DNA of 61,575 nt from Allobosea sp. 67-29 (GCF_001898115.1 NZ_MKSQ01000015.1:70274-131848); one strand, 5' to 3'. Positions 9,132 to 19,615 are shown, numbered from the stretch's first letter. Notes: generated by a model from the sequence alone, not told the origin. Numbers and translations are program-made.

Positions 9132-10633
9132 CAGACCAGGTCCGGATCGGCCCAGGATCGGCCCTCGCGCTCGATCAGGCCGATCGCCTGCGACGGCCCC
9201 CAGGAGCCGGCGGCATAGCGATGGGGATGCGGCGTATAGTCCTGCCAGCCGGCGATGATCGGATCGACCCAGCTCCAGGCCTGCTCGACCTCGTCGCGAT
9301 GCATGAACAGCGTCTGGTCGCCGCGGATGACATCGGTCAGCAGGCGCTCATAGGCGTCGGGCGTGCGCTCGTCGAAGGCGGTCGAATAGCGCAGGTCGAG
9401 CTGGCGCGGCACGATCTTGAGCCGGCCCGAGCCCGGCACCTTCATCATCAGCTGCAGTTGCACGCCGTCGTTCGGCTGCAGGCGGATGAAGAGGCGGTTG
9501 GCGTCGAGCCGGTCGCAGGTGCCGTTGCCGAAGATCGAATGCGGCACCGGCTTGAAGGTGACGACGATCTCGGAATAGCGCTGCGCCATGCGTTTTCCCG
9601 TGCGCAGATAGATCGGGACACCGGCCCAGCGCCAGCTGTCGAGTTCGCAGCGGATGGCGACGAAGGTCTCGGTGTTGGAGGCGTGGCCGAGCTCCTCGGC
9701 ATAGCCCTTGACGCGCTGGCCGTCGATCTGGCCCGGACCGTACTGGCCACGCACGGTGTAGCGCTGCACGTCCGGCCCGACGATGGGGCGCAACGCCTTC
9801 AGCACCTTGATCTTCTCGTCGCGGACGGCCCCGGCCTCGAGCATGTTCGGCGGCTCGATGGCGAAGAGCGTGAGCAATTGCATCAGATGGTTCTGAACCA
9901 TGTCGCGCATATGCCCGGCCTTGTCGTAGTAGCCGGCGCGCTGCTCGAGCCCCACCGTCTCGGCAACGGTGATCTGGACATGGTCGATGTCGCGGCTCGA
10001 CCAGGAGCGCTCGAACAGCGTGTTGGCGAAGCGCAGCACGAGCAGGTTCTGGACCGTCTCCTTGCCGAGATAGTGATCGATCCGGTAGGTGCGGCTCTCC
10101 GGCAGGATGCGCGCCACTGCATCGTTGATCTGCCGCGCGGAGGCGAGGTCGCGCCCCAACGGCTTCTCCAGAATGACGCGCGAGGTCGGCGTCAGGATAT
10201 GGGCTTTGGCGAGGTTCTCGCAGATCGGGATGAAGAGGTCCGGCGGCGTCGAGAGATAGAACGAGCGCACCCGGTCCGAATCACCCAGCGCCTGCTTCAG
10301 CGCCTTGTAGGTCTCGGGCTGCAGCGCATCGAGCAGGACCATCGTCAGGCGGCGGAGGAAGGAGGCGACGTCGTCCTTGGGGATGCCCTCCTCGTTCAGG
10401 CGCTTGGCGATCTCCTTCGGCAGCGCCTCGATATCCTCGGTCTTGCGGACGATTGCGAGAATTCGGCTCTCCGGCGGCAGAACGCCCTCGCGATTGCGCT
10501 GGCCGAGCGCCGGAAACAGCTTGCGCATGGCGAGATCGCCGCCGGCGCCGAAAATCACCAGATCAAAAGGCGGGACCGGCGTGCGCTCGGGAATGGTCTC
10601 GGGGCGCAACTCCTGATCGGCAATGGCATCCAT
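9131..10633 (-). CDS. zwf: Glucose-6-phosphate 1-dehydrogenase
   Basis: A 500-residue NADP-dependent dehydrogenase making 6-phosphogluconolactone, the entry to the oxidative pentose phosphate and Entner-Doudoroff routes. The dinucleotide motif is FGAGGDLAMRKLFP (most homologues have GASGDLA), and the active-site signature RIDHYLGKE contains the substrate-binding His and Lys. EKPLGRD and GYYDxxGxxRDMVQNH blocks are also present. The length matches the family when translation begins at 10633 (MDAIADQ). It heads the leftward zwf-pgl-eda operon and is divergent from the transglutaminase/DUF2126 gene across about 280 bp. Confidence 0.95.
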   Translation of the reverse strand: MDAIADQELRPETIPERTPVPPFDLVIFGAGGDLAMRKLFPALGQRNREGVLPPESRILAIVRKTEDIEALPKEIAKRLNEEGIPKDDVASFLRRLTMVLLDALQPETYKALKQALGDSDRVRSFYLSTPPDLFIPICENLAKAHILTPTSRVILEKPLGRDLASARQINDAVARILPESRTYRIDHYLGKETVQNLLVLRFANTLFERSWSSRDIDHVQITVAETVGLEQRAGYYDKAGHMRDMVQNHLMQLLTLFAIEPPNMLEAGAVRDEKIKVLKALRPIVGPDVQRYTVRGQYGPGQIDGQRVKGYAEELGHASNTETFVAIRCELDSWRWAGVPIYLRTGKRMAQRYSEIVVTFKPVPHSIFGNGTCDRLDANRLFIRLQPNDGVQLQLMMKVPGSGRLKIVPRQLDLRYSTAFDERTPDAYERLLTDVIRGDQTLFMHRDEVEQAWSWVDPIIAGWQDYTPHPHRYAAGSWGPSQAIGLIEREGRSWADPDLV

Positions 10634-10913
10634 GACGCTCGACACTCCATACGGCTGACCGGCCCCGGTTAGCCGATCGCTGCGACCAGAGTGAGACGGT
10701 TCGGACCGCTTGCAAAGAGGAAACAGCGGGCGGCCGCCATGCTGCCCGGCCGGCAGGCCGCAGCGCGAGGGCGCACCGCTCCTGCGCAGATCTTGGGCAG
10801 AATGCCGCCAAGGTGCCCCGCCGCCGTGCAGGTCGGCGCTTGCGCACGGCCCGGGCCCGGCTAACCTGACCGTGCAGCGGCACAGCCGCGGAACGACGAA
10901 CGGGGACCGGGTC

Positions 10914-13900
10914 TTGGCCATCATCGCCGCGCTGAACCACGTCACCCACTACCGATACGACCGCCCGGTCACGCTCGGGCCGCAGATCATCCGGCTGCGG
11001 CCGGCGCCGCATTGCCGGGCGGCGATCAAGAGCTATTCGCTGAAGGTGACGCCGGCACAGCATTTCGTGAACTGGCAGCAGGATCCCGCCGGGAACTGGC
11101 TGGCGCGGTTCGTCTTTCCCGAGCCCGTCCGGGAATTCCGCATCGAGGTCGACGTCGTCACCGAATTGTCTGTGATCAATCCCTTCGACTTCTTCGTCGA
11201 GACCGAGGCCGAAACCTTTCCCTTCGCCTACGGCCAGGATTTGCGCGACGAACTCGCGCCCTATCTGGTGACCGAACCTGCCGGCCCGTCGCTTGCCGCC
11301 TTCCTGGCGGAACTGCCGCAGGGACCGGCCAATACGGTCAACTTCATCGTCGATCTCAACGCCCGGCTGCAGCGCATGATCGCGTACGGGATCCGCATGG
11401 AGCCGGGCGTGCAGGATCCGGAGCACACGCTGCGGGTCCGCTCGGGCTCCTGCCGCGACACGAGCTGGCTGCTGGTCCAGGCGCTCAGGCATCTGGGCCT
11501 CGCGGCACGCTTCGTCTCCGGCTACCTCGTCCAGATGAAGGCGGATATCGATCCGATCGAGGGGCCCCGCGGAACGGACAAGGATTTCACCGACCTGCAT
11601 GCCTGGGCCGAGGCCTATATCCCCGGAGCGGGCTGGATCGGCCTCGATCCGACCTCGGGCCTGCTGACCGGCGAGGGCCATCTGCCGCTGGCAGCGACAG
11701 CGCATTACCGTTCGGCCGCCCCGGTCTCGGGTGTCGCGAGCTACGCCGAGACGACCTTCGACTTCCACATGAGCGTGGCTCGACTGCACGAGGTGCCGCG
11801 CATCACCCTGCCCTTCTCTGAGGAATCCTGGCAGGCGCTCGACGCGCTGGGTGAGCAGGTCGAGGCCGATCTCAAGGCGCAGGACGTGCGGCTCACCATG
11901 GGCGGCGAGCCGACCTTCGTCTCGATCGACGATCAGACCGGGGCGGAATGGAACATCGCGGCGGTCGGGCCGACCAAGCGCGAGCGCGCCGATACGCTGA
12001 TCCGGCGCCTGCGCGACCGCTTCGCACCGGGCGGGATGCTGCATTACGGCCAGGGCAAATGGTATCCGGGCGAAAGCCTGCCGCGTTGGGCCTTCGCGCT
12101 GTACTGGCGCCGCGACGGCGAGCCGATCTGGCGCAACGCCGCGCTGATCGCCCGGGAGCCGGGAGCCGTGACCGGCACCGACCGGGAGCTCGAGGCGGGC
12201 GCAACGGTCCGGCAGGCGGAAACACTGGCGCAGCGGCTTTCGGAGAAGCTCGGCCTCGGCGCCGACTACATCATCCCGGCCTATGAGGACACTGGGCATT
12301 GGCTGCTGAAGGAAGCCCAGCTTCCAGAGAATGTCGACCCGCTCGATTCCCGGCTGTCCGATCCCGAGGAGCGGGCACGGATGGCGCAGGTCTTCGAGCT
12401 CGGGCTGGGACAGCCGCGCGGCTTCGTCATCCCCGTGCAGCGCTGGCAGGCGGCGGCGAACGACCGGCGCTGGCGCTCGGAAAAATGGCGGCTGAGGCGC
12501 GGGAAGCTCTTCCTGGTGCCGGGCGACTCGCCGGTCGGCTACAGGCTGCCGCTCGGCTCCCTGCCCGATCTGCCGAAAGCCGACTATCCGCATATTCAGC
12601 CGCAGGACCCGCTGGAGCCGCGTGGCCCATTGGCGCCGGCGGGCGGCTCGCATGCCGCGCCCGCGCCGGGCGCGGGCAGCCCGCCCGAACCTGCCGCCCC
12701 GACCAGCTTCCGCGCCGCGCCGCAGATGGCGATCGAAGCGAATCCGGTCGCCACGGGCTCGGCCCAGCAGAGAACCGAGCAGGAGATCGGCGGCGAGCAC
12801 GTCCGCACGGCGCTGAGCCTGGAAATCCGCGACAAGGTGCTCTGCGTCTTCCTGCCACCGGTCGAACGGCTCGAGGACTACCTGGATCTCGTCGCCTCGA
12901 TCGAGGCGGCGGCCGAGGAGACCGGCCTGCCCGTGCACATCGAAGGCTATGCGCCCCCGTTCGATCCACGTCTCGACGTCATCAAGGTCACGCCCGACCC
13001 CGGCGTGATCGAGGTCAACATTCACCCGGCGGCGAACTGGCGCGACGCGGTGGCGATCACGCAGGGCGTCTACGAAGAGGCGCGGCAGGCCAGGCTCTGC
13101 GCCGAGAAGTTCATGGTCGACGGGCGGCATACCGGCACCGGCGGTGGCAACCATGTCGTGCTCGGCGGCGTGACGCCGGCGGATTCGCCCTTCCTGCGCC
13201 GGCCGGACCTGCTGAAGAGCATCGTGCTCTACTGGAACCGGCACCCATCGCTGTCCTACCTGTTCTCCGGCCTGTTCATCGGCCCGACCAGCCAGGCGCC
13301 GCGCATCGACGAAGCGCGGCAGGACCAGCTGTACGAGCTCGAGATCGCGCTGGCACAGGTGCCGAAGCCCGGCGAGACGCCGATCCCGCTCTGGCTGGTC
13401 GACCGGCTGTTCCGCAACCTGCTGGTCGACGTCTCCGGCAACACCCACCGCACCGAGATCTGCATCGACAAGCTCTATTCGCCGGATGGACCGACCGGGC
13501 GGCTGGGCCTGCTGGAGTTCCGCGGCTTCGAGATGCCGCCGGATTCGCGGATGTCGCTGGCGCAGCAACTGCTGCTCAGGGCGCTGATCGCCTGGTTCTG
13601 GCGCGAGCCGCAAGGCGGCAAGCTGGTGCGCTGGGGCACCGCGCTGCACGACCGCTTCATGCTGCCGGAGCTGGTCTGGCAGGATTTCCGCGATGTGCTC
13701 GCCGACCTCGGGGACGCCGGCTATGCCTTCGACCCGGTCTGGTTCGAGGCGCAGGCCGAGTTCCGCTTCCCCTTCTTCGGCAAGGTTTCCCATGGCGGCG
13801 TCGAGATCGAGATCCGGCAAGCCCTGGAGCCCTGGCACGTGCTGGGAGAGGAAGGCGCGATCGGCGGCACGGTGCGCTACGTCGATTCCTCGGTCGAGCG

Positions 13901-14315
13901 CCTCCAGGTCAAGGCAAGGGGCTTCGTGCCCGGCCGCCACCTGATCACCTGCAACGGCAGGCGCATGCCCATGACCGGGACCGGCGTTGCTGGCGAGGCT
14001 ATCGCTGCGGTCAGGTTCAAGGCCTGGCAGCCGGCTTCCGGGCTGCACCCGACGATCCCGGTGCATGCGCCGCTGAGCTTCGACATCGTCGACACCTGGG
14101 TCGGGCGCTCGATCGGCGGCTGCGTCTACCATGTCGCCCATCCCGGCGGTCGCAATTACGAGACGCCGCCTGTGAATTCCTATGAAGCGGAGGCCAGACG
14201 GCTCGCGCGCTTCGAGGCGATCGGTCATAGTCCCGGGGCTCGGGCGATTCCGCCGGAGGAACGCAGCGCCGAATTCCCGCTGACGCTGGATTTGCGGCGC
14301 CCCATGGGGGTCTAG
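10914..14315 (+). CDS. Transglutaminase / DUF2126 giant protein
   Basis: A protein of about 1133 residues. Residues 1-80 match the bacterial transglutaminase N-terminal domain ([17 protein letters not shown]). A transglutaminase core follows with a recognisable triad: Cys180 in SGSCRD, His229 in DLHAW and Asp245 in GLDPTSG. From about residue 300 to the end is the large DUF2126 region ([34 protein letters not shown]). TTG at 10914 is taken as the start because GGGGA lies about 8 nt upstream and the homologous N-terminus begins here. It is the first gene of a tight three-gene locus with an ATP-grasp/alpha-E protein and a second transglutaminase. Comparative genomics has proposed such loci as peptide ligation/cleavage systems; no substrate is known. 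Confidence 0.85.
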   Translation: MAIIAALNHVTHYRYDRPVTLGPQIIRLRPAPHCRAAIKSYSLKVTPAQHFVNWQQDPAGNWLARFVFPEPVREFRIEVDVVTELSVINPFDFFVETEAETFPFAYGQDLRDELAPYLVTEPAGPSLAAFLAELPQGPANTVNFIVDLNARLQRMIAYGIRMEPGVQDPEHTLRVRSGSCRDTSWLLVQALRHLGLAARFVSGYLVQMKADIDPIEGPRGTDKDFTDLHAWAEAYIPGAGWIGLDPTSGLLTGEGHLPLAATAHYRSAAPVSGVASYAETTFDFHMSVARLHEVPRITLPFSEESWQALDALGEQVEADLKAQDVRLTMGGEPTFVSIDDQTGAEWNIAAVGPTKRERADTLIRRLRDRFAPGGMLHYGQGKWYPGESLPRWAFALYWRRDGEPIWRNAALIAREPGAVTGTDRELEAGATVRQAETLAQRLSEKLGLGADYIIPAYEDTGHWLLKEAQLPENVDPLDSRLSDPEERARMAQVFELGLGQPRGFVIPVQRWQAAANDRRWRSEKWRLRRGKLFLVPGDSPVGYRLPLGSLPDLPKADYPHIQPQDPLEPRGPLAPAGGSHAAPAPGAGSPPEPAAPTSFRAAPQMAIEANPVATGSAQQRTEQEIGGEHVRTALSLEIRDKVLCVFLPPVERLEDYLDLVASIEAAAEETGLPVHIEGYAPPFDPRLDVIKVTPDPGVIEVNIHPAANWRDAVAITQGVYEEARQARLCAEKFMVDGRHTGTGGGNHVVLGGVTPADSPFLRRPDLLKSIVLYWNRHPSLSYLFSGLFIGPTSQAPRIDEARQDQLYELEIALAQVPKPGETPIPLWLVDRLFRNLLVDVSGNTHRTEICIDKLYSPDGPTGRLGLLEFRGFEMPPDSRMSLAQQLLLRALIAWFWREPQGGKLVRWGTALHDRFMLPELVWQDFRDVLADLGDAGYAFDPVWFEAQAEFRFPFFGKVSHGGVEIEIRQALEPWHVLGEEGAIGGTVRYVDSSVERLQVKARGFVPGRHLITCNGRRMPMTGTGVAGEAIAAVRFKAWQPASGLHPTIPVHAPLSFDIVDTWVGRSIGGCVYHVAHPGGRNYETPPVNSYEAEARRLARFEAIGHSPGARAIPPEERSAEFPLTLDLRRPMGV

Positions 14316-14320
14316 CTCGT

Positions 14321-16840
14321 TTGGCTGTGCAAGGCCGTATCCGGTCCGGACGCACCAAGGCGGAGCGGCGCGAGGCGCTGCTCGCCGGTTATCGACCCCT
14401 GCCCGGCGCCTATGACGAATGCGTCGATGCAGCAGGCGCCGTCCGGCCGCATTGGGAGCCCTTCCTGCAGGAATGGTGCGCGCTGTCGCAGGACGAGTTG
14501 CTGCAGCGCTTCGGCCTCGCCGACCGGCATGTCCACGACACCGGCGTGTCGTACCGGGTCCACGGCGACATCGACGAGCGCGACCCGAGCGCGGGCGAGC
14601 GCGCCTGGCCGCTCAGCCACGTCCCCCTGCTCATACCCGGCGCCGAGTGGCAGGCGATCGCCGCCGGTGTCGCCCAGCGCGCGGAGCTGCTGTCGACCTT
14701 GCTCGACGACATCTACGGGGCGGGCGAGATCGTGGCGAAGGACCTGCTGCCGGCCGCGGTCGTCAGCGGCAGCCCCGACTATCTGCGCCCGCTGCACGGC
14801 GCGCCCGGTGGCGGCGCGCTGCAGCTCTACGCCGCCGATCTCGGCCGCGGGCCGGACGGGCGGTGGTGGGTGCTGCAGGATCGTGCCCAGGCTCCCTCGG
14901 GCACCGGCTACGCGCTGGAGAACCGGCTGGCGCTGACGCGCGCCTTCCCGGACATGTTCCGCAGCATGAACATCGAGCGGCTGGCGGCCTTCTTCCAGGG
15001 CTTCCGGGCCGGGCTGGTGTCGCGCTCCAAGCGGGTCGAGCCGCGCATCTGCCTGCTGACCCCGGGACCGCTCAACGAGAGCTACTTCGAGCAGGCCTAT
15101 CTTGCCCGCTATCTCGGCTTCCTGCTGGTCGAGGGCGGCGACCTCCTGATGCGCGAGGGCCGGGTGCATGTGCGCACCATCGCCGGCCTCAAGCGCGCCG
15201 ACGTGATCTGGCGGCGCATCGACGGCGACTTCGCCGACCCGCTCGAACTGAACGCGCAATCCGCTCTCGGCGTCGCCGGCCTGGTCCAGGCGGTGCGCGA
15301 GGGCAATGTCCATGTCGCCAACGGCCTCGGCTCCGGCGTCGTCGAGTCGCGGGCGCTGATGAGCTTCCTGCCGGCGATCGCGCGCCAGATCACCGGCGAG
15401 GACCTGATCCTGCCGAACATCGCGACCTGGTGGTGCGGCCAGCCGCGCGAGCGCGACGCCGTGCTGGCGCGGCTCGACGAGATGAGCATCGCCCCCGCCT
15501 TCCGCAGCGCCGGCGGCGGCCTCGATACCGGCCCGGTGCTGGCCGGAGAGCTGCCCTCCGCCGAACGCGAGGCCTTGCGCCAGCGCATCGCGGCGCGCGG
15601 CATGGACTATGTCGGGCAGGAAGTCGTCCAGCTCTCGACGATGCCGGTCTTCCAGAACGGCCGGCTCGAGCCGCACCCGATGACGCTGCGGGTCTTCGCC
15701 GCAGCAACGCCGGACGGCTGGAAGGTGATGCCCGGCGGCTTCTGCCGGATCTCCGACGAGCCCGATGCCCGCGCCGTCAGCCTGCGCAACGGCGTTCGCT
15801 CCAGCGACGTCTGGGTGACGGCCGATGCGCCGGTCGAGCAGGTCACCCTGCTGCCGACGCCGGACCGGATCAGCATCCGCCGCGTCACCGGGACCCTGCC
15901 GAGCCGGGCGGCCGACAACCTGTTCTGGCTCGGGCGCTATCTGGAGCGCGGCGAGGCGACGCTGCGGCTTGTGCGCGCGCTGCTCGGCCGGCTGATCGAT
16001 TCCGACCCGGTCCCCGGCCGCAGCGGCACCGTCCGCCGGCTGGCGGACCTGCTGGTGGCCTGGGGCGCGGCGCAGCGCGGCCGCAGCCAGAGCCCGGCGA
16101 CACAAGCCTATTCGGCCCTCTACAGCCTCGACGACTACGGCTCGGCCTCGGCCTCGGTACGCGAGGCCCGGCGTACAGCCTCCGTCATCCGCGAGCGGCT
16201 CTCGGTCGATGCCTGGCGCCTGTTCGGCGATCTGCAGGACCAGCTCACCCCCGGTCATGGACGCAAGCCTTCGGAGGGCGAGGCCTACGAGATCGCCGAC
16301 CGGGCCCTCAAGACGCTCGCCGCCTTCTCCGGCCTCAGCCAGGAAAACATGGTGCGCGGCCCTGGCTGGCGCTTCCTCGACATCGGGCGACGGCTGGAAC
16401 GCGGCATCGGTACCTGCCGCTTCGCCCGGCAATTCGCGGAGACTGACGCATCGAGCGAATCCCTCGATGCCCTGCTCGACCTGACGGATTCGCAGATCAC
16501 CTATCGCTCGCGCTACCTGCTGGGGGCGAGTCTGCAACCCGTGCTCGACCTCGTCATGCTCGATCCGTACAATCCCCGTTCGGTCGCCTTCCAGATCGAA
16601 CGACTCGATGCCGAGATCCGGGACCTGCCGTCCCTGACCGAGGACGGGATGCTCGAAGCGCCGCGCCGGCTGGTGCTGCGGCTCGCCGCCGATTGCCGCA
16701 CCGCCGAGGCGAGCCGGCTCGACCGCACGAGCATCCTCCTGTTCGAGCAGTTGCTGATGGGGCTCTCCGGCGCCATCGCCGACCGCTACTTCCTCCAGAA
16801 CAGCGGCCCGGAAGGATCGCGGATGACGGGCCTCGCGTGA
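14321..16840 (+). CDS. Circularly permuted ATP-grasp protein fused to an alpha-E domain
   Basis: An 839-residue two-domain protein. Residues about 60-490 match the DUF404/DUF407 circularly permuted type 2 ATP-grasp family (GVSYRVHG, VNLL-type DDIYG, ENRLALTRAFP, LTPGPLNESYFEQAYLAR, LPNIATWWCG). From about residue 528 the alpha-helical alpha-E (DUF403) domain begins with its hallmark ADNLFWLGRYLERGE. These are often separate genes (COG2308, COG2307); here they are fused. ATP-grasp enzymes activate carboxylates as acyl-phosphates for amide or peptide bond formation. The gene starts 5 bp after the DUF2126 gene with a TTG (14321) or GTG (14327) codon and overlaps the next gene by 4 bp, so all three are coupled. 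Confidence 0.88.
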   Translation: MAVQGRIRSGRTKAERREALLAGYRPLPGAYDECVDAAGAVRPHWEPFLQEWCALSQDELLQRFGLADRHVHDTGVSYRVHGDIDERDPSAGERAWPLSHVPLLIPGAEWQAIAAGVAQRAELLSTLLDDIYGAGEIVAKDLLPAAVVSGSPDYLRPLHGAPGGGALQLYAADLGRGPDGRWWVLQDRAQAPSGTGYALENRLALTRAFPDMFRSMNIERLAAFFQGFRAGLVSRSKRVEPRICLLTPGPLNESYFEQAYLARYLGFLLVEGGDLLMREGRVHVRTIAGLKRADVIWRRIDGDFADPLELNAQSALGVAGLVQAVREGNVHVANGLGSGVVESRALMSFLPAIARQITGEDLILPNIATWWCGQPRERDAVLARLDEMSIAPAFRSAGGGLDTGPVLAGELPSAEREALRQRIAARGMDYVGQEVVQLSTMPVFQNGRLEPHPMTLRVFAAATPDGWKVMPGGFCRISDEPDARAVSLRNGVRSSDVWVTADAPVEQVTLLPTPDRISIRRVTGTLPSRAADNLFWLGRYLERGEATLRLVRALLGRLIDSDPVPGRSGTVRRLADLLVAWGAAQRGRSQSPATQAYSALYSLDDYGSASASVREARRTASVIRERLSVDAWRLFGDLQDQLTPGHGRKPSEGEAYEIADRALKTLAAFSGLSQENMVRGPGWRFLDIGRRLERGIGTCRFARQFAETDASSESLDALLDLTDSQITYRSRYLLGASLQPVLDLVMLDPYNPRSVAFQIERLDAEIRDLPSLTEDGMLEAPRRLVLRLAADCRTAEASRLDRTSILLFEQLLMGLSGAIADRYFLQNSGPEGSRMTGLA

Positions 16841-17715
16841 TCTACGACGTCCGCCACGTCACCACCTACGGCTATAGCCGGCAGGTGCCCTTCGCGCGCT
16901 GCATCATGCGGCTCCTGCCGCGCGACGGCTCGGGCCAGAGCGTGCAGAAGAGCGAACTCCTGATCACCCCGCGACCGGCCGAACGCAACGACACCACCTG
17001 CTTCTTCGGCAATCGGATGACGATGGTGACGATCACCAAGCCGCATCGGGAGCTCAAGGTCGAGATGCGCGCGCGCCTCGTCGTCGAGCGCCCTGCCCCG
17101 CCGCATCCCGGGCTGACACGGGGCTGGGAGGAGGTTGCAGCGCTCGCCCTGGCGTCCGACAGCCTCGCGCCCGACTCGCCGGCCCAGCACCTTTACCCCA
17201 GCCGACTCGTTCCCGAAGTCGCGCCCGTGATCGCCTATGCGCGGGAGAGCTTCGGCAAGGCGCGACCGGTGCTGGAAGCCGCGAGCGAGCTGATGGCCCG
17301 CATCAGGCGCGATTTCACCTATGATCCCGAGGCGACCGAGGTTTCGACGCCGCTGGCCGAGGCCTTCGCCCAGCGTCACGGCGTCTGCCAGGACTTCGCG
17401 CATATTATGATCGCCGGGTTGCGGGGCCTGGGACTGCCCGCGGCCTATGTCAGCGGCTATATCCGCACCATTCCGCCTCCCGGCCAGAAGCGGCTCGAAG
17501 GCGCGGATGCCAGCCATGCCTGGGCGCTGCTCTGGTGCGGGCCGGAAACCGGCTGGATCGGCCTCGACCCGACCAACGATCTGATCGTCGCCGACGACCA
17601 CATCGTGACTGCGGTCGGGCGCGACTACGCCGACGTCGCGCCACTCGACGGCGTGCTGATCGGCCCCGGTTCGCAGAAGATCGGCATCGCCGTGGATGTC
17701 ATTCCGGTCGGCTGA
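16837..17715 (+). CDS. Transglutaminase-like cysteine peptidase (COG1305 type)
   Basis: A 292-residue protein with the N-terminal beta domain (YDVRHVTTYGYSRQV) and a C-terminal transglutaminase core carrying an intact triad: Cys184 in HGVCQDFAH, His227 in ASHAW and Asp244 in GLDPTND. No signal peptide is visible, so it acts in the cytoplasm. The GTG start overlaps the TGA of the ATP-grasp gene (GTGA), which strongly suggests coupling and a shared function. It may hydrolyse or transfer the peptide bond formed by the ATP-grasp partner; that is inferred from gene context only. Confidence 0.85.
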   Translation: MIYDVRHVTTYGYSRQVPFARCIMRLLPRDGSGQSVQKSELLITPRPAERNDTTCFFGNRMTMVTITKPHRELKVEMRARLVVERPAPPHPGLTRGWEEVAALALASDSLAPDSPAQHLYPSRLVPEVAPVIAYARESFGKARPVLEAASELMARIRRDFTYDPEATEVSTPLAEAFAQRHGVCQDFAHIMIAGLRGLGLPAAYVSGYIRTIPPPGQKRLEGADASHAWALLWCGPETGWIGLDPTNDLIVADDHIVTAVGRDYADVAPLDGVLIGPGSQKIGIAVDVIPVG

Positions 17716-17770
17716 AGCGGCCGAGACGGCAGCGGCGAAGCGGTGCTTCGCCCGGTCGTTCGCGTTTGAA

Positions 17771-17795
17771 CGGCGTCCGGACCGGCCGGACGCCG
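17771..17795. terminator. Hairpin between convergent genes
   Basis: A perfect 10-bp stem (CGGCGTCCGG with CCGGACGCCG) around a 5-nt loop lies between the transglutaminase stop and the aldehyde dehydrogenase stop. It can serve both strands. There is no strong T-tract, so the call rests on the stem and its convergent position. Confidence 0.5.
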
Positions 17796-17801
17796 ACAGG
17801 C

Positions 17802-19247
17802 TCAGGCCAAGGTGTAGGCCGTCTTCACCGTGGTGTAGAACTCCTTGGCGTAGGCGCCCTGCTCGCGCGGCCCGTAGCTCGAGCCCTTCCGACCGCCGAA
17901 CGGCACGTGATAATCGACGCCCGCCGTCGGCAGGTTGACCATCACCATGCCCGCCTCGCTGTTGCGCTTGAAATGCGTCGCGTATTTCAGCGAGGTCGTG
18001 CAGATGCCGGAGGAGAGGCCGAACTCGGTGTCGTTCGCCACCGCCAACGCCTCGTCGTAATCCTTGACGCGGACGATGTTGGCGACGGGGCCGAAGACCT
18101 CCTCGCGCGAGATGCGCATCGCGTTGGTGGTCTCGGTGAACAGCGCGGGCTGGAGGTAGAAGCCGGGCGTCTCGCGATTCAGCAGTTCGCCGCCCCAGAC
18201 CAACTTGCCGCCCTCGTCCTTGGCGATCTGGATGTATTTCAGGTCCTGATCGAGCTGGCTCTGGTCGACGACGGGGCCGATATGAGTGCCCGCCTTCAGC
18301 GCATCGTCGACGACGACGCCCTTCAGGCGCTCGATGCAGGCCTCGACGAACCGGTCGTGGATGCCGGCCTGGACGATCAGGCGCGAAGACGCGGTGCAGC
18401 GCTGGCCGGTGGAGAAGAAGGCGCCGTTGACCGCGACCTCGACGGCCGTCTTGAGATCGGCATCGTCGAGCACGACGAGCGGGTTCTTGCCGCCCATCTC
18501 GAGCTGAACCTTCTTCATCGGATTCGACGCGATGCAGGCGGCCGCCACCTTGCGCCCGGTCGCCACCGAGCCGGTGAAGGAGATCGCGGTGACATCCTTG
18601 TGCTCGAGCAGCGCCTGGCCGACGACGGAGCCGCGGCCCATGACGAGGTTGAGCACGCCCTTGGGCAGGCCGGCCCGCTGGATGATGTCGACCAGCGCCC
18701 AGGCCGAGCCCGGCACCAGGTCGGCGGGCTTGATGACGACGCAGTTGCCCCAGGCCAGCGCCGGCGCGATCTTCCAGGCCGGAATCGCGATCGGGAAGTT
18801 CCAGGGCGTGATCATGCCGACGATGCCGACCGGCTCGCGGGTGATCTCGACACCGACACCCGGCCGCACGGAGGGCACCATCTCGCCGCCGCTGCGCAGG
18901 CACTCGCCGGCGAAGAAGGCGAAGATCTGCCCGGCGCGCCCCGCCTCTCCGATGCCTTCGGCCAGGGTCTTGCCCTCCTCGCGGGAGAGCAGCCGGCCCA
19001 GTTCGTCCTTGCGGGCAAGGATCTCGTCGGACGCCTTCTTCAGGATGTCGTAACGCTCCTGCGGCGTCGTGCGGCTCCAGGCGGGAAAGGCCGCCTTGGC
19101 AGCCGCGACGGCGGCATTCAGGTCCTCGACCGAGCCCTGGGCGTACTCGCCGACGACATCGCCGGTGTTGGACGGGTTGATGTTGCGCGACGCATGAGCC
19201 GCGCCGGCCCATTCGCCGGCGATCAGGTTCTTGAAGGGCGCGTTCAT
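17802..19247 (-). CDS. Aldehyde dehydrogenase (2,5-dioxovalerate dehydrogenase-like)
   Basis: A 481-residue NAD(P)-dependent aldehyde dehydrogenase. Visible elements are the ITPWNFPIAIP cofactor pocket, ISFTGSVATG nucleotide-binding loop, LEMGGKN with the general-base Glu, and the nucleophilic Cys in STGQRCTASSR. The overall pattern resembles alpha-ketoglutaric semialdehyde dehydrogenases that finish hydroxyproline, arabinose or glucarate breakdown, but other semialdehyde dehydrogenases look similar. The start at 19247 (MNAPFKNL) fits the family. No other sugar-acid pathway genes adjoin it, so the substrate assignment is tentative. Confidence 0.8.
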   Translation of the reverse strand: MNAPFKNLIAGEWAGAAHASRNINPSNTGDVVGEYAQGSVEDLNAAVAAAKAAFPAWSRTTPQERYDILKKASDEILARKDELGRLLSREEGKTLAEGIGEAGRAGQIFAFFAGECLRSGGEMVPSVRPGVGVEITREPVGIVGMITPWNFPIAIPAWKIAPALAWGNCVVIKPADLVPGSAWALVDIIQRAGLPKGVLNLVMGRGSVVGQALLEHKDVTAISFTGSVATGRKVAAACIASNPMKKVQLEMGGKNPLVVLDDADLKTAVEVAVNGAFFSTGQRCTASSRLIVQAGIHDRFVEACIERLKGVVVDDALKAGTHIGPVVDQSQLDQDLKYIQIAKDEGGKLVWGGELLNRETPGFYLQPALFTETTNAMRISREEVFGPVANIVRVKDYDEALAVANDTEFGLSSGICTTSLKYATHFKRNSEAGMVMVNLPTAGVDYHVPFGGRKGSSYGPREQGAYAKEFYTTVKTAYTLA

Positions 19248-19361
19248 CTGCTTCTCTCCCGCGAAAGGTGAATGCTCGCGGGCGGTGTTAGCCTCTTTGC
19301 TGCCGAAACGCCAATGCCGGGCGGGCTGCCTGCCATCCGCTGGCCGCAACCCGCCCCGCTC

Positions 19362-19514
19362 CTACTTCTTCTCGATGGAAACGCCGTTCTTGCCCAGATT
19401 GATCTCGACCCCGTCGGGCCGCTTCTTCTCCTGGTAGAGCGAGTAGCCCGTCACGGCGAGGGCCGCGACGAGGGCGACGACGAGAATGACGAGCATATTG
19501 CGCGATGCGAGCAT
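19362..19514 (-). CDS. Small single-pass membrane protein, 50 residues
   Basis: A 50-codon gene. Residues 6-24 form one transmembrane helix (MLVILVVALVAALAVTGY), followed by a basic stretch and a C-terminal tail GVEINLGKNGVSIEKK. This TM-plus-GVEINxGxxGxSIEKK form is familiar from small proteins of unknown function in Hyphomicrobiales. It is divergent from the PNPOx-family gene at 19662. A GGAAC-N16-GGTT sequence reading leftward (19581 to 19557) matches an EcfG promoter at eight of nine positions. Its function is unknown. Confidence 0.65.
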   Translation of the reverse strand: MLASRNMLVILVVALVAALAVTGYSLYQEKKRPDGVEINLGKNGVSIEKK

Positions 19515-19590
19515 GGGCTTTCCCGAAAGACGCGGCCGGAGCCGCAGCGGGAGCCCAACCGCTCGAGCGGCCGAAAGTTCCGCCACGAAG

Positions 19591-19615
19591 GGAACGCCAC
19601 GAGCAGCCGCGCGTT
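19591..19615 (+). promoter_or_regulatory. EcfG-type general stress promoter
   Basis: GGAAC (19591-19595), a 16-nt spacer and CGTT (19612-19615) match the EcfG consensus of alphaproteobacteria exactly. The -10 element is about 47 nt upstream of the PNPOx-family ATG at 19662, a normal distance. Confidence 0.65.

Noticed and set aside
10563..14228. A 1221-codon open frame antisense to the DUF2126 gene, and similar long antisense frames at 14312-16537, 16786-19212, 51335-53860 and 54085-55854
   Set aside because: They mirror strongly biased GC-rich genes, have Arg/Asp/His-rich unstructured translations with no family motifs and no ribosome sites; these are codon-bias shadows.
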